This document shows positions 43,277-53,146 of a DNA stretch of 64,000 nucleotides, piece after piece. The DNA lies in assembly GCA_035695765.1 (NCBI GenBank), contig DASRRI010000033.1, positions 1 through 64,000 on the forward strand, given 5' to 3'. The notes beneath the pieces were generated by a model, which was given only the letters and a program-made list of their open reading frames with translations, searched no databases and was not told the origin of the DNA. A program made the position numbers and the translations under genes. Within the stretch, counting starts at the first letter, position 1. Every line of letters begins with the position of its first letter. The stretch comes from Dongia_A sp035695765. Its GTDB lineage: Bacteria > Pseudomonadota > Alphaproteobacteria > Dongiales > Dongiaceae.

Positions 43277-44719
43277 CTAGTTTGCCGCTTGCTTCTGCAG
43301 CAGCGACAGGCCGCGCAGCAGATCGAGCGCGCGGGCCAACTGATAATCCTCGGTCGGACGCGCGATCTGCTGCTTCTCCGAACCGACGAACGGCTCCTTG
43401 TCCTCCGGCTTGGCCTGGGTCTTGGCGGCATTGTCAGCTGGCTTTGCGGGCTCCTGCTGCTCCTGGACGCCCTGGGTCTCCGCCGGCAATTGCTCCGAGT
43501 TGTTCGTCTTGTCGTCGGGATTGGACAAGGCACCGCGCAGATCCGATTCATGCGTGCCTTTCTCCGGGCCCAAGGCCTCGACCTTTGCCTGCTGGACTTC
43601 GATGTCGGGCTCGATGCCCTTGGCCTGGATCGAGCGGCCGGACGGCGTGTAATAGCGCGCGGTGGTGAGGCGAATCGCGCCATGGTTCGGGATCGGGATA
43701 ATCGATTGCACCGAACCCTTGCCGAACGACTTGGTGCCGAGCACGATCGCCCGCCGCTGATCCTGCAGCGCGCCGGAGACGATCTCCGAGGCGGAGGCCG
43801 AACCGCCATTGATCAGGATGACGATCGGCTTGCCGCCCATCAGATCACCGGATTCGGCGTTCCAGCGCTGCGCCTCTTCGCTCTTGCGGCCGCGGGTGGA
43901 GACGATCTCGCCCTTCTCCATGAAATCGTCGCACACCGCGATCGCCTGATCGAGCAGGCCGCCCGGATTGTTGCGCAGATCGAGCACGAGGCCCTGCAGG
44001 TCGTTCTTGGTCGCTTCCTTCAGCTTGGTAAGCGCGTCCTTGAGGCCGCTATCGGTCTTTTCGCTGAAGCTGGAAATGCGGACATAGCCGACATTGCCCT
44101 GCTCCAGTTCCCAGCGCACGGATTTGACCGCGATCACGGCGCGCTTCAGCGTCACCTCGAACGGATCCTGATTGCCGCGGATGATGGTGAGCTTGATCGC
44201 GGAGCCGACTTCGCCGCGCATCTTCTCGACCGCGTCGTTGAGCGACAGCCCCATGATCGGCTGGCCGTCGAGCGCGGAGATGAGGTCGCCGGGCTGCAGC
44301 CCGGCTTCCGCCGCCGGTGTCCCGTCCATCGGCGAGACCACCTTGATCAGGCCGTCTTCCATCGTGACTTCGATGCCAAGGCCGCCGAACTCGCCCTTGG
44401 TCTGGACCTGCATATCGCCGAAGTCTTTCTGATTGAGATAGCTCGAATGCGGGTCGAGCGAGGTCAACATGCCGTTGACCGCAGCTTCGATCAGCTTCTC
44501 ATCGTCGGTCGGCTCGACGTAATTGTCCCGGATGCGCTCGAACACCTCGCCGAACAGGTTCAGCTGCTCATAGGTGTTGGGTGATGATGCGGCCTGCGCG
44601 CGGACGCTCGATGCATGGAACGCGACGGCGCCGATGGTGATGCCGGCAGCCAGCGCGGTGGCGGCGAGAAGTGAGGTTCGAAACATTCGCTTAGCGACCT
44701 TCTGTGAAGTGCGAGACAT
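43277..44719 (-). CDS. ctpA: S41-family C-terminal processing peptidase
   Basis: This exported serine protease has 480 aa. The N-terminal signal segment is FRTSLLAATALAAGITIGAV. An inhibitory/helical region with LTSLDPHSSYLNQKDF precedes the PDZ domain (GTPAAEAGLQPGDLISALDG). The catalytic Ser lies in NGGSASASEIVSGALQD and the Lys in LGTKSFGKGSVQ. The last ~90 residues are Gln/Glu-rich. CtpA enzymes trim periplasmic proteins and, with lipoprotein partners, peptidoglycan hydrolases. It sits between envC and the deacetylase gene in a conserved alphaproteobacterial order. Confidence 0.95.
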   Translation of the reverse strand: MSRTSQKVAKRMFRTSLLAATALAAGITIGAVAFHASSVRAQAASSPNTYEQLNLFGEVFERIRDNYVEPTDDEKLIEAAVNGMLTSLDPHSSYLNQKDFGDMQVQTKGEFGGLGIEVTMEDGLIKVVSPMDGTPAAEAGLQPGDLISALDGQPIMGLSLNDAVEKMRGEVGSAIKLTIIRGNQDPFEVTLKRAVIAVKSVRWELEQGNVGYVRISSFSEKTDSGLKDALTKLKEATKNDLQGLVLDLRNNPGGLLDQAIAVCDDFMEKGEIVSTRGRKSEEAQRWNAESGDLMGGKPIVILINGGSASASEIVSGALQDQRRAIVLGTKSFGKGSVQSIIPIPNHGAIRLTTARYYTPSGRSIQAKGIEPDIEVQQAKVEALGPEKGTHESDLRGALSNPDDKTNNSEQLPAETQGVQEQQEPAKPADNAAKTQAKPEDKEPFVGSEKQQIARPTEDYQLARALDLLRGLSLLQKQAAN

Positions 44720-44764
44720 CTGCCTCTCGTCGGGTGGGCAGTATCGTGGGGGCGGCCTTACTGA

Positions 44765-46111
44765 TCACTTAAACCAGGGGGCCGGGTCGAACGGCTGTCC
44801 GCTGCGACGCAATTCGACATAAAGCTGGGGGTGTCCTTGCGTGGTTTCAATCATGGCACCCACCGGCTCGCCAGCCTTCAACCATTGCCCGACGACGACG
44901 TCAACATGGGCAAGGCCGGCCAGGACCGTATGATAGCCGCCGCGGTGCTCGATGATCAATATTTGGCCGTAGGACCGGAACGGCCCTTCGAACACGATCT
45001 GGCCATCGAACGGGGTCACCACCTGGGCGCCGGCACGGGTGGCGATGACCACCCCCTTGCCTTCGCCGAAGGCATCGGTGCTCTGCCCGAATTTCGCCGC
45101 AATCTCCCCGCGCGCGGGCCGGATCAGCCCGCCAGGCTGCCTCGGAAAGGCCGGCAGGTCGGCCGGCGGGGGCTGCAGCCGCATGGCGGGGGGAAGCTGC
45201 GGCGTGATCGCGGCCATCTGCTCCCCAGCTTCCTCCTCGCTGGCCTCGGCTTCCTTGCTCCCCTTCTGTTCCCTTTCCTGTTCAGCCTGTTGCCGTTCGG
45301 CGGCCAGGCGTTCTGCCTCTTTTTTCGCCGCTTCCGCCGCCTTCCTGGCGGCCTCGATCGCTGCGGCTTGTTGCCGCGCCTCTTCCTCGGCCCGCGCGGA
45401 TTCCAGCCGGTCGAGCAGGTCCTTGAGGCTCTTCGCCTGGTCGGCCAGCTGGGCCTGGCGCTGCTTGCGTTCCTCGCTCTGGGCCAGGGTCGCTTCCTGG
45501 AGCCGGGCTTTTTCCTTGAGCAGTGCGGCCAGATGCTGGTTTTCCTGCGCCAGGCGATCGACCGACGCGGCCAGTTCCTCCTGCCGGGCGGCGGCCAGCT
45601 CGCGCAATTCCTGGATCTCCGCCAGATCGCTTTGCAATTGCCGCGCACGCTGATCGAGCGCCTGGGTCGCCGCCGCCATCAGGATCGCAGCGCGCGCCTC
45701 GTCGACCGGCGTGCGGTCGGAGAAGAAGGCCGCCTGCGCTGGCCGCAGCGACAGCCGCTCCAGTGCCATCAAAGTTTCGCTCAATTGCCGGCGCTTGAGG
45801 TCGAGATCGGTGGTGCTGGTCTTCTCGCGCTCCGATAGATCCGCCAGCTCATGCTCCAGCTTGGTTGCTTCGGATTCGGCGTCCTGCACCTCGGCCGCCG
45901 AGCGGACCAGCGATTGCTGCAGACGCGCGACGTCCTGCGCGAGTTCGTCGGCCTTCTGCCTCAGCTCGTTGGCCTCGATCTTGCCCTGGTCGATCTGCTC
46001 CTGGATCTGCTGCAGGTCTTCGGGGGATTGCGCCCATGCCGCATCGCCGCCGGCCAGCAACAGGGCCAGCGCACATCCGCACCGCAGCAAGCGCGGATCA
46101 GGCAGTCGCAC
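44765..46111 (-). CDS. EnvC-like murein hydrolase activator (degenerate LytM)
   Basis: A periplasmic protein of 448 aa. A signal peptide (CGCALALLLAGGDAAWAQ) is followed by long coiled coils (~residues 25-285) and a C-terminal LytM/M23 domain (~330-448). The zinc ligands of active M23 enzymes are lost: the usual HxH position reads LYVELR, as in EnvC. EnvC-type proteins do not cut the wall but switch on amidases at the division septum through the coiled coil. It overlaps gpmI by 14 bases and precedes ctpA. Confidence 0.92.
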   Translation of the reverse strand: MRLPDPRLLRCGCALALLLAGGDAAWAQSPEDLQQIQEQIDQGKIEANELRQKADELAQDVARLQQSLVRSAAEVQDAESEATKLEHELADLSEREKTSTTDLDLKRRQLSETLMALERLSLRPAQAAFFSDRTPVDEARAAILMAAATQALDQRARQLQSDLAEIQELRELAAARQEELAASVDRLAQENQHLAALLKEKARLQEATLAQSEERKQRQAQLADQAKSLKDLLDRLESARAEEEARQQAAAIEAARKAAEAAKKEAERLAAERQQAEQEREQKGSKEAEASEEEAGEQMAAITPQLPPAMRLQPPPADLPAFPRQPGGLIRPARGEIAAKFGQSTDAFGEGKGVVIATRAGAQVVTPFDGQIVFEGPFRSYGQILIIEHRGGYHTVLAGLAHVDVVVGQWLKAGEPVGAMIETTQGHPQLYVELRRSGQPFDPAPWFK

Positions 46112-47666
46112 GAGCGCGCGTATCCTCGCGGGGGGCGAGCAGCGAATGACCGGTCATCGCGGCGGGCTTCGGCAGCCCCATCAGCTCCAGCAGGGTTGGC
46201 GCCACGTCGGCCAGCTTGCCGTCGATCACCTTGCGCCCGGCGGCACCGACCACGATCACCGGCACGCGGTTCAGCGTGTGGGCGGTATGCGGCTCTCCCG
46301 TCACCGGATCTTTCATCATCTCCGCATTGCCGTGATCGGCGGTGATCAGGATCGCGCCGCCCTTGGCCTCGACCGCTTTGCGCAGCCGGCCGAGGCAGCG
46401 ATCGACCGCCTCCACCGCCTTGATCGCAGCGGCCAGATTGCCGCTATGGCCGACCATGTCGGTATTGGCGAAGTTGACGACGATGAGGTCGAAGGTATCC
46501 GCTTCGATGGCCGCCACCAGCTTGTCGGTCACTTCGTACGCCGACATCTCCGGCTTCAGATCATAGGTCGCGACCTTGGGCGAGGGCACCAGGATGCGCT
46601 CTTCGCCCGGGAACAGCCGCTCTTCGCCGCCATTGAAGAAGAATGTGACGTGCGCGTATTTCTCGGTCTCCGCGATGCGCAGCTGCTTCATTCCGGCCTT
46701 GGACGCGATCTCGCCCAGCGTGTCGCTCAACTCCGCCGGTGGGAACAGGGCCGGCATGAACTTGGCGAGCGCGGTCGAATATTCGACCAGCCCTAAGGTC
46801 GCCGCGAACTTCGCGATGCGTCGGCGCGCGAAGCCGTCAAAGGCCGGATCCAGCAACGTGGTTAGCATCTGCCGCGCGCGGTCGGCGCGGAAATTTCCCA
46901 TGAGCAAACCGTCGCCGTCCTTGATGCCGGCAAAGCCCTCGATCAAGGTCGGCTTCACGAATTCATCGGTCTCCTCGCGCGCATAGGCCGCCTCGACCGC
47001 GGCCACCGCATTCGGTGCCTTGTAGGGCGCATCGCCGAAGAAGGCGTTGTAGGCCAGCTCGACGCGCTCCCATCTCTTGTCGCGGTCCATCGCGAAATAG
47101 CGGCCGCCAACGGTGCCGAACCGTACGTTGGCGAGACCGGAGAGCGCGGCGGCGACCTCCGCCACATATTGCTTGCCGCTGCTGGGCGGCGTATCGCGGC
47201 CGTCGAGGAAGGCATGCAGCGCAACCGGAACACCCGCGCCGCTCACGGCTTTCGCCAGCGCGATCAGGTGCACCTGATGCGAATGCACGCCGCCGGGCGA
47301 CAGCAGGCCCATCAGGTGACAGGTGCCTTTGCTCTGCTTCAGCTTGCCGATGAAATCGTGCAGCAGAGGGTTGCTGGCCAGCTTGCCGTTGGCGACCGCC
47401 AGGTCGATCCGCGGCAGATCCTGCATCACCACGCGCCCGGCGCCGAGATTCATGTGGCCGACTTCGGAATTGCCCATCTGCCCTTCCGGCAGGCCCACAT
47501 GCAGCTCCGAGGCGTCGATCAGAGCGTGCGGACATTCGGCGATCATCGCGTGCCACGCGGGGGTCTTGGCCTGCTCGATCGCGTTGTTGTCGTGCTGCGG
47601 ACGATGGCCCCAGCCGTCCAGAATGCAGAGGACGATAGGCTTGGGTCTTTTGCTTGGGTTCGTCAT
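46098..47666 (-). CDS. gpmI: 2,3-bisphosphoglycerate-independent phosphoglycerate mutase
   Basis: This glycolytic enzyme of 522 aa interconverts 3- and 2-phosphoglycerate using two manganese ions. The N-terminus reads VLCILDGWGHRP, with the first metal Asp. The phosphoserine site is MGNSEVGHMNLGAGR, and ILITADHGNAEMM holds the late metal ligands. Its 3' end overlaps envC by 14 bases. Together with rlmH and the lipoprotein gene it forms the upstream part of the cell-envelope cluster. Confidence 0.96.
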   Translation of the reverse strand: MTNPSKRPKPIVLCILDGWGHRPQHDNNAIEQAKTPAWHAMIAECPHALIDASELHVGLPEGQMGNSEVGHMNLGAGRVVMQDLPRIDLAVANGKLASNPLLHDFIGKLKQSKGTCHLMGLLSPGGVHSHQVHLIALAKAVSGAGVPVALHAFLDGRDTPPSSGKQYVAEVAAALSGLANVRFGTVGGRYFAMDRDKRWERVELAYNAFFGDAPYKAPNAVAAVEAAYAREETDEFVKPTLIEGFAGIKDGDGLLMGNFRADRARQMLTTLLDPAFDGFARRRIAKFAATLGLVEYSTALAKFMPALFPPAELSDTLGEIASKAGMKQLRIAETEKYAHVTFFFNGGEERLFPGEERILVPSPKVATYDLKPEMSAYEVTDKLVAAIEADTFDLIVVNFANTDMVGHSGNLAAAIKAVEAVDRCLGRLRKAVEAKGGAILITADHGNAEMMKDPVTGEPHTAHTLNRVPVIVVGAAGRKVIDGKLADVAPTLLELMGLPKPAAMTGHSLLAPREDTRARATA

Positions 47667-47679
47667 TGCTCGCTATTCG

Positions 47680-48249
47680 TCACTGTTGTTCCACATAGGC
47701 CGGGCCGATTCTCTTGAACATCGTCGGCTCGCCGAAGAATTCCTTGGGCGCCTTGGCAAGGAATGCCTGCCACTGCTCCGAAGTTGCGGTGATGCGCACA
47801 TCGACGTCGCCGCCTTCCGGCTTGGCCGTTCCGGGGAGCTTTCCGTCCTTCACCGCCTGGACCAGCTTGTCATTTTCCGTTGACCATACCGACAGCTGGT
47901 CAGTTCCTTTGAACTTATATTTGACAAGCACATAACCGTCTTCCGTCTCAGCGCCCATGACATTGAGATAGTCGCCCGACGGCAATTGCGTGACATGGGC
48001 GTCATAGATATCCACATCCCCCAGCCCTTCGACGCCGTGTTCCGCGATAGAAATTCGCAAGGTATGGGCCTCGGTCGCGAATACGTCGACCACCATGTAG
48101 CCATCTTCCTCCTGCGACAGCCACGTGCCCCACAGGCGTGGATCATTCTTCTGTGGATCAGCGGCGGTGACCGGATGCTCCGATTCGGCCAGGCATCCGC
48201 CCAGCAGGGCCGCCGCTGCCAATGCCATGCCCGCCAGAAACTGGCGCAT
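47680..48249 (-). CDS. Putative lipoprotein of unknown function
   Basis: A protein of 189 aa. I place the start at ATG 48249, with GGGG upstream; ATG 48273 and longer frames are possible. The N-terminus MRQFLAGMALAAAALLGGC ends in a lipobox (LGGC), so it is probably lipid-anchored. The mature part is beta-rich with WGTWLSQEEDGYMVVDVFA and no motif I recognise. It lies between rlmH and gpmI on the same strand (31 and 13 bp gaps) and is most likely in their operon. Confidence 0.75.
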   Translation of the reverse strand: MRQFLAGMALAAAALLGGCLAESEHPVTAADPQKNDPRLWGTWLSQEEDGYMVVDVFATEAHTLRISIAEHGVEGLGDVDIYDAHVTQLPSGDYLNVMGAETEDGYVLVKYKFKGTDQLSVWSTENDKLVQAVKDGKLPGTAKPEGGDVDVRITATSEQWQAFLAKAPKEFFGEPTMFKRIGPAYVEQQ

Positions 48250-48280
48250 GTGATGTTTCCCCCAAGCCGTCATTTTGCCC

Positions 48281-48760
48281 TCAATCGCGGTGATACGGAT
48301 GCCCCGCCAGGATCTGTTGCGCACGATAGATCTGCTCGACCAGCATCGCACGCGCCAGCAGGTGCGGCCAAGTCATCTGCCCCAGCGACAGCACGAAGGC
48401 CGACTGGTCCCGCATTTCAGGCGCCAGCCCGTCCGCGCCGCCCAGCATGAACAGGATCTCGGGCGCGCCCTGGTCCTCCCACGCCTTGAGCCGGGCGGCA
48501 AAGTCGCGGCTGCCCAGGCTCTTCCCCCGCTCGTCGAGCGCAACCAGGACCGGCCTGCCCCCCGCCTTGGCCGCGGCCCGGTCGATCGCGATCTGCAACA
48601 AAGCGGCTTCGCGCGCCTTCAGCTCCGCGCCGGACAGAGGGCGTTTCTCTTCGACCTCCTCGATGGCGAGGGGCCAGTGCAAGCGCTTCCGATATTCGGC
48701 GATGAGGTCGGCCTCCGGCCCCGACTTGGCTCGGCCCACTGCCAAAATACGAAGCTTCAT
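48281..48760 (-). CDS. rlmH: 23S rRNA (pseudouridine1915-N3)-methyltransferase
   Basis: This SPOUT methyltransferase of 159 aa methylates pseudouridine 1915 in helix 69 of 23S rRNA. It begins MKLRILAVGRAKSG, contains VALDERGKSLGSRDFA and EILFMLGGADGL, and ends with LVEQIYRAQQILAGHPYH. The last stretch is the family signature. In many relatives rsfS and nadD lie upstream, but here a divergent DUF2272 gene takes that place. Confidence 0.95.
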   Translation of the reverse strand: MKLRILAVGRAKSGPEADLIAEYRKRLHWPLAIEEVEEKRPLSGAELKAREAALLQIAIDRAAAKAGGRPVLVALDERGKSLGSRDFAARLKAWEDQGAPEILFMLGGADGLAPEMRDQSAFVLSLGQMTWPHLLARAMLVEQIYRAQQILAGHPYHRD

Positions 48761-48796
48761 GACAGTCTCGGCATGCTGCGAAGCGGGAGGGGAATC

Positions 48797-49507
48797 ATGA
48801 TCGGAATCTGGCGGCGACTTTGTCTGATGGCTCTGTCGGGCTCGGTGCTGGCTGCCTGCGCGATCCAGCCTGCGGTGCGTCGCCCGCCGGTCGATCCCGC
48901 TTTGGTCAAGGGCAACATCCTAAGGTTGGCGGATGCGGAATGGAATGCGTTCGGCGGCCAGACAATCTACCTGGAAAATGGCCGCGAGCGCATCGACCCG
49001 GTGGGGATCTGGGAGGATGAACGGCGCGGCTCGCCCCGTATCGGCGAATATTGGCGCAGCGTGGACGAGGATTGGTCGGGCTTCGATTGCGACAAGCCCT
49101 GGTCCGCGGCCTTCATCTCCTGGCTGCTGCTGGAGGCGGGTGTCCCACCGGATTTGTTCAAGCCGAGCCGCCTGCATGCCGACTATCTCCGCGCCATCGC
49201 CTTCACTGAAACCGAGGCAACGGCGCGCTTCGTGCTGCACGATGCAAAGCTGTTTCCCCCGCGCCCCGGCGATCTCATCTGCGCCACCCGGGCCGGCGCC
49301 AGCATTCCCGCCTATGATGATATCCCGGACGGCACGCCGATGCATTGCGATCTGGTGATGGTCAACCAAGGCGGCCGGCTCGAAAGCATCGGCGGCAACG
49401 TGCGCAACTCGGTCTCCAGGACCGTGCGCCAGGTCGGCGCCGACGGCTTGCTGCCGCCGAGCGGCGACCGGCCCTGGGTGCTGGTGGTGGAGGATCGGTA
49501 TCCCTAG
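48797..49507 (+). CDS. DUF2272-type lipoprotein
   Basis: A protein of 236 aa from ATG 48797, with GGGAGGGG upstream; the frame is open upstream but as a shadow of rlmH. The lipobox is LAAC after a short signal (LCLMALSGSVLAAC). The mature part has PWSAAFISWLLLEAGVPP, PGDLICATRAG and HCDLVMVNQGGRLESIGGN. These match the DUF2272 family, which has an NlpC/P60-like look with a possible Cys/His pair. It may act on the cell wall, but activity is unproven. Confidence 0.85.
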   Translation: MIGIWRRLCLMALSGSVLAACAIQPAVRRPPVDPALVKGNILRLADAEWNAFGGQTIYLENGRERIDPVGIWEDERRGSPRIGEYWRSVDEDWSGFDCDKPWSAAFISWLLLEAGVPPDLFKPSRLHADYLRAIAFTETEATARFVLHDAKLFPPRPGDLICATRAGASIPAYDDIPDGTPMHCDLVMVNQGGRLESIGGNVRNSVSRTVRQVGADGLLPPSGDRPWVLVVEDRYP

Positions 49508-49567
49508 GCTTGCTGCTCAAGTTGCACTTTCTAGGCTGAACCAGTGTCCACTGCGGCGGAAGATGCT

Positions 49568-52500
49568 CTACGCCTGCAGGCGCGCCGAGGCGTCGGAATC
49601 GTCGACGATGCGCTCCGCCGGCATGTGCAAGGTGACGCACGTGCCGCGGCCGGGATGGCTGTCGATCGAGATCTCGCCGCCATGCAGTTCCATCAGCTTC
49701 TTGCTGATGGCGAGGCCAAGGCCGCTGCCGCCGAAGCGGCGGCTGATTGAGGAATCGGCCTGACGGAACGGCAGGAACAGGTCCTTGATCACCTCTTCGG
49801 CGATACCGATGCCGGTATCACTGATGCTGATGTCGAGGGTGCCGCTCGTGATCCGCTGCGCGGCCACGGTGACGGAGCCGCCTTGCGGCGTGAATTTGAC
49901 GGCATTGGAGAGGACGTTGAGCAGCACCTGCTTCAATGCCCGCTCGTCGGCGCGCACCGGCGGCAAGGCGCCCTTGTTCTCGACGATCAGCCTGACGCCG
50001 CCATCGGCGACCTTCGAGGCCACCATGCGCACACAATCGCTGATCACCGAATCGACGGAGATGACTTCCTCCGTCAATTTATGCTGGCCCGCTTCGATGC
50101 GTGACATGTCGAGAATGTCGTTGATGAGGGCGAGCAGCAGCTTGCCGCTGCTGTTAATGTCGTCGGCGTAGGTGACGTAGCGCTCCGGGATCTGCCCGAA
50201 CGACTGGTCGCGGATCAGCTGCGAGAAGCCGATGACGGCGTTCAGCGGCGTGCGGAGCTCGTGGCTCATATTGGCGAGGAACTGGGTCTTGGTGCGATTG
50301 GCGATCTCGGCGGTGCGCTTCGCCGTCATCAGCTCGATCTCGCGCTCGCGCTGCTCGGTGACGTCCTGCATGACGCCGATCTCGTAAAGGATGCGGCCCT
50401 GCGAGTCGCGTAGCCGCTCCGCCTCCATGTGCAGATGTGCGATCGACTGATCGGGGCGGATGGCTCGGAGCTGGACGCCGTAGCGGTCCGACGCACGGGT
50501 CACGAAGTCTTCGACCGCGGCCATTGCGGCGGAAAGATCGTCCGGATGCGCGAATTTCCGCACCAGGTCGGTTTCCTCGAGCGGGACATCCTCGGGTTTC
50601 GCGCCCAGAATATCACTGAATTCTGTCGAGACATGCAGCCAGCCGCGATCGGAGGATTGCGCGACATCGCGCGGCTCCCACACCCAATAGCCGACGCGCG
50701 ACAGCCGGTGCGCGTGGCGCAGCAAGGTTTCGTTGCGCGCGATCGCCAGCTCGCTGCGCTTGCGGTCGGTGATGTCCTGGACCACGCCGATGACCTGGCC
50801 GAGCGGCCCGCGGTCGCTCACCACCTTTTCTGCAGAGACGCTGACGTCGCGAATCTCGCCGTCGGGACGCGCCAAGCGGTATTCGAAGGTCCAGCTGGTC
50901 TCCGGCGAAGCCATGAAGGCGCGCCACTCCTCCAGGATGCGGTCGCGATCCTCCGGATGCGACATGGCGATGAGCGGGCTGCTGGTAGCGCGGTTGAGCT
51001 CGTCGGCGGGCGCGCCCAGGATCTCTTCGGCATCGCCCGAGAAGACCAGCCGGTCACTGCCGCCGCCGGTCGCCGCGACCGGGTCATAGGTCCAGTAGCA
51101 CAGCTTGGCCAGGCGATGGGCGCGCCGGAGCTTGATCTCGCTCTCGCGCAGCATGGCATCGGCCGCCATCTGCTGGGTCACGTCCTGCGACATGCCCACC
51201 AGTTCCATCACGCCGTTGCCGACTTCGACGCGCTTCTCCGCGAAGTCGCGGATGTAGCGATAGCCGCCATCGCGCTGCTTCAGCCGGAAGGTGATGGCGA
51301 AGCGTTGCTCATTACCTTCATAGAACTGGCGATAGGCCTCGGCCATTTCCGCCTGGTCATCCGGATGGACGAAACGCTGGATGAATTGCGCCAGCGGCAG
51401 GTCGATGTCCTGCAGGCTATGCCCGAACACTTCCTCCAGGTTCGAGGAATAGGTGAAGGTGCAATCGGACCATTGGGCGGAAGCAGAATCCGGCCGCGCG
51501 GTCCAATAGCACATATGAGCGATCAACTGCGCGCGATCCATGATCGCGTTGTTGCGCGCGATCGCGTCTTGCTGCTCGCGCTCCTCGGTGACGTCGGTGC
51601 CGACGCTCAGCATCCAGTTACGCCTGCCGCCCGCATCAGGCAGGCTGGTCGTGGACCAGCGGATCAGCCGCCGCTCTCCCGCGCGGGTCAGCAGGTGGCA
51701 TTCGTACGGTTCGGAGGAGGTGCTGCTGCGCACCCGGCGCTGCGCGGCGTCGACCTTTTCCTGCTCGTCGCGCGGCACCAGATGCACGAAGGGATCGAGC
51801 GCGAACAGTTCCGCCTGACGATAGCCCAGCTTCTCCGCCTCGGCGTTGCAGCTGATGAGGCGTCCGCTCGCATCCTGGACGAATACGATGACATCGGCGG
51901 AATCCAGCACGCGCGTCACGAAATCGCGCTGCTGGCGCAGTCTTGCCTGGCTGAAGAGGATGCGTCGCCCCAGCACGACGGCGATCAAGGCAAGCCCGAA
52001 GCCGGCTGCGGCGATGACACCGGAGATCAGCACCAGTCCGGGCCGCGCATTCGCCGCCACCACCGACCGCGGCAGCGAGACCGCGACCATCAGCGGAAAA
52101 TCCTTCACCGGCCGCAGATAGGCGATGCTCGGCGTGCCATCGGCGGGAGTCCATTTGTCGCGGTCGCCTTCGCCGGCGAAATTCGCCGCATCGGCCGACA
52201 GGAAGAAGCCTTTGGGCGCGGTTCCCGTGCGTCCGGCATCGTCGATCATCAGGATGCCGTCGATCCGCATCAGCGCGACGTGGTGGTCGATCGCGGGCCG
52301 CACCAGGCGGAACCGCTCGGCAAAGACCGGCGCGTCGATCACAATGGTGACGGCGCCAGTCAGCTTGCCCTTGCCGGTGATGATCGGCCGGCTGATTGGA
52401 AAGGCCACGCTGTTGGCGCCCGCCAGACGGAACGGCGCGCCGATGGTGAGGCCGGCCTCCGGGTGGCTGCGATAATAGTCATAGAGCGGCCGCGGATCGA

Positions 52501-52951
52501 AACCGGTGGTGGGCAAGGCGGTGCTGTCGCGCGTAACCATGCGCAACGTGCCTTCATCGCTGCTGACGATGATGCTCTGGACGGCGGGCAGGGCGGTCAG
52601 CCGCGGCTGGACCCGTTCCTGCAGACGAGAGGAGCTATAGGCGTCGAGCTTCTCCGACCGCCCGAGCCAAGTGCTGGTAAGCTGCAGAACGGTGTCGAGC
52701 TGACGCAGCTCCCACCCGGTTTGTTCCGTGACGGCACGCGCGAAGCGGCGCAGGTTCGCGCGGCTGCCATCATATTCCGATTCATAGAGCTGCCAGCTCG
52801 CGGCGCCGGCGCCGATGGCAGCCAGCGCGAGCACGAAGACAACCAGCGCCGCAAGCGCGCGGCGGGTCTGCCGCTGCTCGGCGTCATGGGTTTCAATGGA
52901 CTGGCCGCGTTCCGTCATCCGATCGTCGTGACCATCGCTGGAATCGCTCAT
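49568..52951 (-). CDS. Membrane sensor histidine kinase with dCache and four PAS domains
   Basis: An inner-membrane kinase of 1,127 aa. Helix 1 (~residues 33-55) and helix 2 (~310-330, ISGVIAAAGFGLALIAVVLG) flank a periplasmic dCache-like sensor. Four PAS/PAC units follow (~345-865), each ending in a DVTE- or DITD-like motif. The His-box is FLANMSHELRTPLNAVIGF. The ATPase has NAVKFTPQGGS, DTGIGIAEE and GGSGLGLAISKKL. There is no receiver domain, so the partner regulator must be elsewhere; none is adjacent. No strong ribosome site precedes ATG 52951. The ligand is unknown. Confidence 0.92.
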   Translation of the reverse strand: MSDSSDGHDDRMTERGQSIETHDAEQRQTRRALAALVVFVLALAAIGAGAASWQLYESEYDGSRANLRRFARAVTEQTGWELRQLDTVLQLTSTWLGRSEKLDAYSSSRLQERVQPRLTALPAVQSIIVSSDEGTLRMVTRDSTALPTTGFDPRPLYDYYRSHPEAGLTIGAPFRLAGANSVAFPISRPIITGKGKLTGAVTIVIDAPVFAERFRLVRPAIDHHVALMRIDGILMIDDAGRTGTAPKGFFLSADAANFAGEGDRDKWTPADGTPSIAYLRPVKDFPLMVAVSLPRSVVAANARPGLVLISGVIAAAGFGLALIAVVLGRRILFSQARLRQQRDFVTRVLDSADVIVFVQDASGRLISCNAEAEKLGYRQAELFALDPFVHLVPRDEQEKVDAAQRRVRSSTSSEPYECHLLTRAGERRLIRWSTTSLPDAGGRRNWMLSVGTDVTEEREQQDAIARNNAIMDRAQLIAHMCYWTARPDSASAQWSDCTFTYSSNLEEVFGHSLQDIDLPLAQFIQRFVHPDDQAEMAEAYRQFYEGNEQRFAITFRLKQRDGGYRYIRDFAEKRVEVGNGVMELVGMSQDVTQQMAADAMLRESEIKLRRAHRLAKLCYWTYDPVAATGGGSDRLVFSGDAEEILGAPADELNRATSSPLIAMSHPEDRDRILEEWRAFMASPETSWTFEYRLARPDGEIRDVSVSAEKVVSDRGPLGQVIGVVQDITDRKRSELAIARNETLLRHAHRLSRVGYWVWEPRDVAQSSDRGWLHVSTEFSDILGAKPEDVPLEETDLVRKFAHPDDLSAAMAAVEDFVTRASDRYGVQLRAIRPDQSIAHLHMEAERLRDSQGRILYEIGVMQDVTEQREREIELMTAKRTAEIANRTKTQFLANMSHELRTPLNAVIGFSQLIRDQSFGQIPERYVTYADDINSSGKLLLALINDILDMSRIEAGQHKLTEEVISVDSVISDCVRMVASKVADGGVRLIVENKGALPPVRADERALKQVLLNVLSNAVKFTPQGGSVTVAAQRITSGTLDISISDTGIGIAEEVIKDLFLPFRQADSSISRRFGGSGLGLAISKKLMELHGGEISIDSHPGRGTCVTLHMPAERIVDDSDASARLQA

Positions 52952-53146
52952 TTACCGTTTGGCCAAGCCGTCCCCCGGCATGCTCCCGGGCAAATTCCCC
53001 GGCACGTCTGAAGGCCAAAGATGCATTGTCCGCCGCGATTGTGGATATTTGGTTTATCCGGGCGACTCATCCAGGAATATCAAAGTTCAGCATAGTTAAT
53101 CCGGCCCATCGAACACACCCTATTGTGACAAATGCAAAAAGACCAG

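Noticed and set aside
50429..53011. 860-codon plus-strand frame opposite the histidine kinase
   Set aside because: The minus strand encodes a complete kinase with all motifs. The plus frame has no domain pattern.
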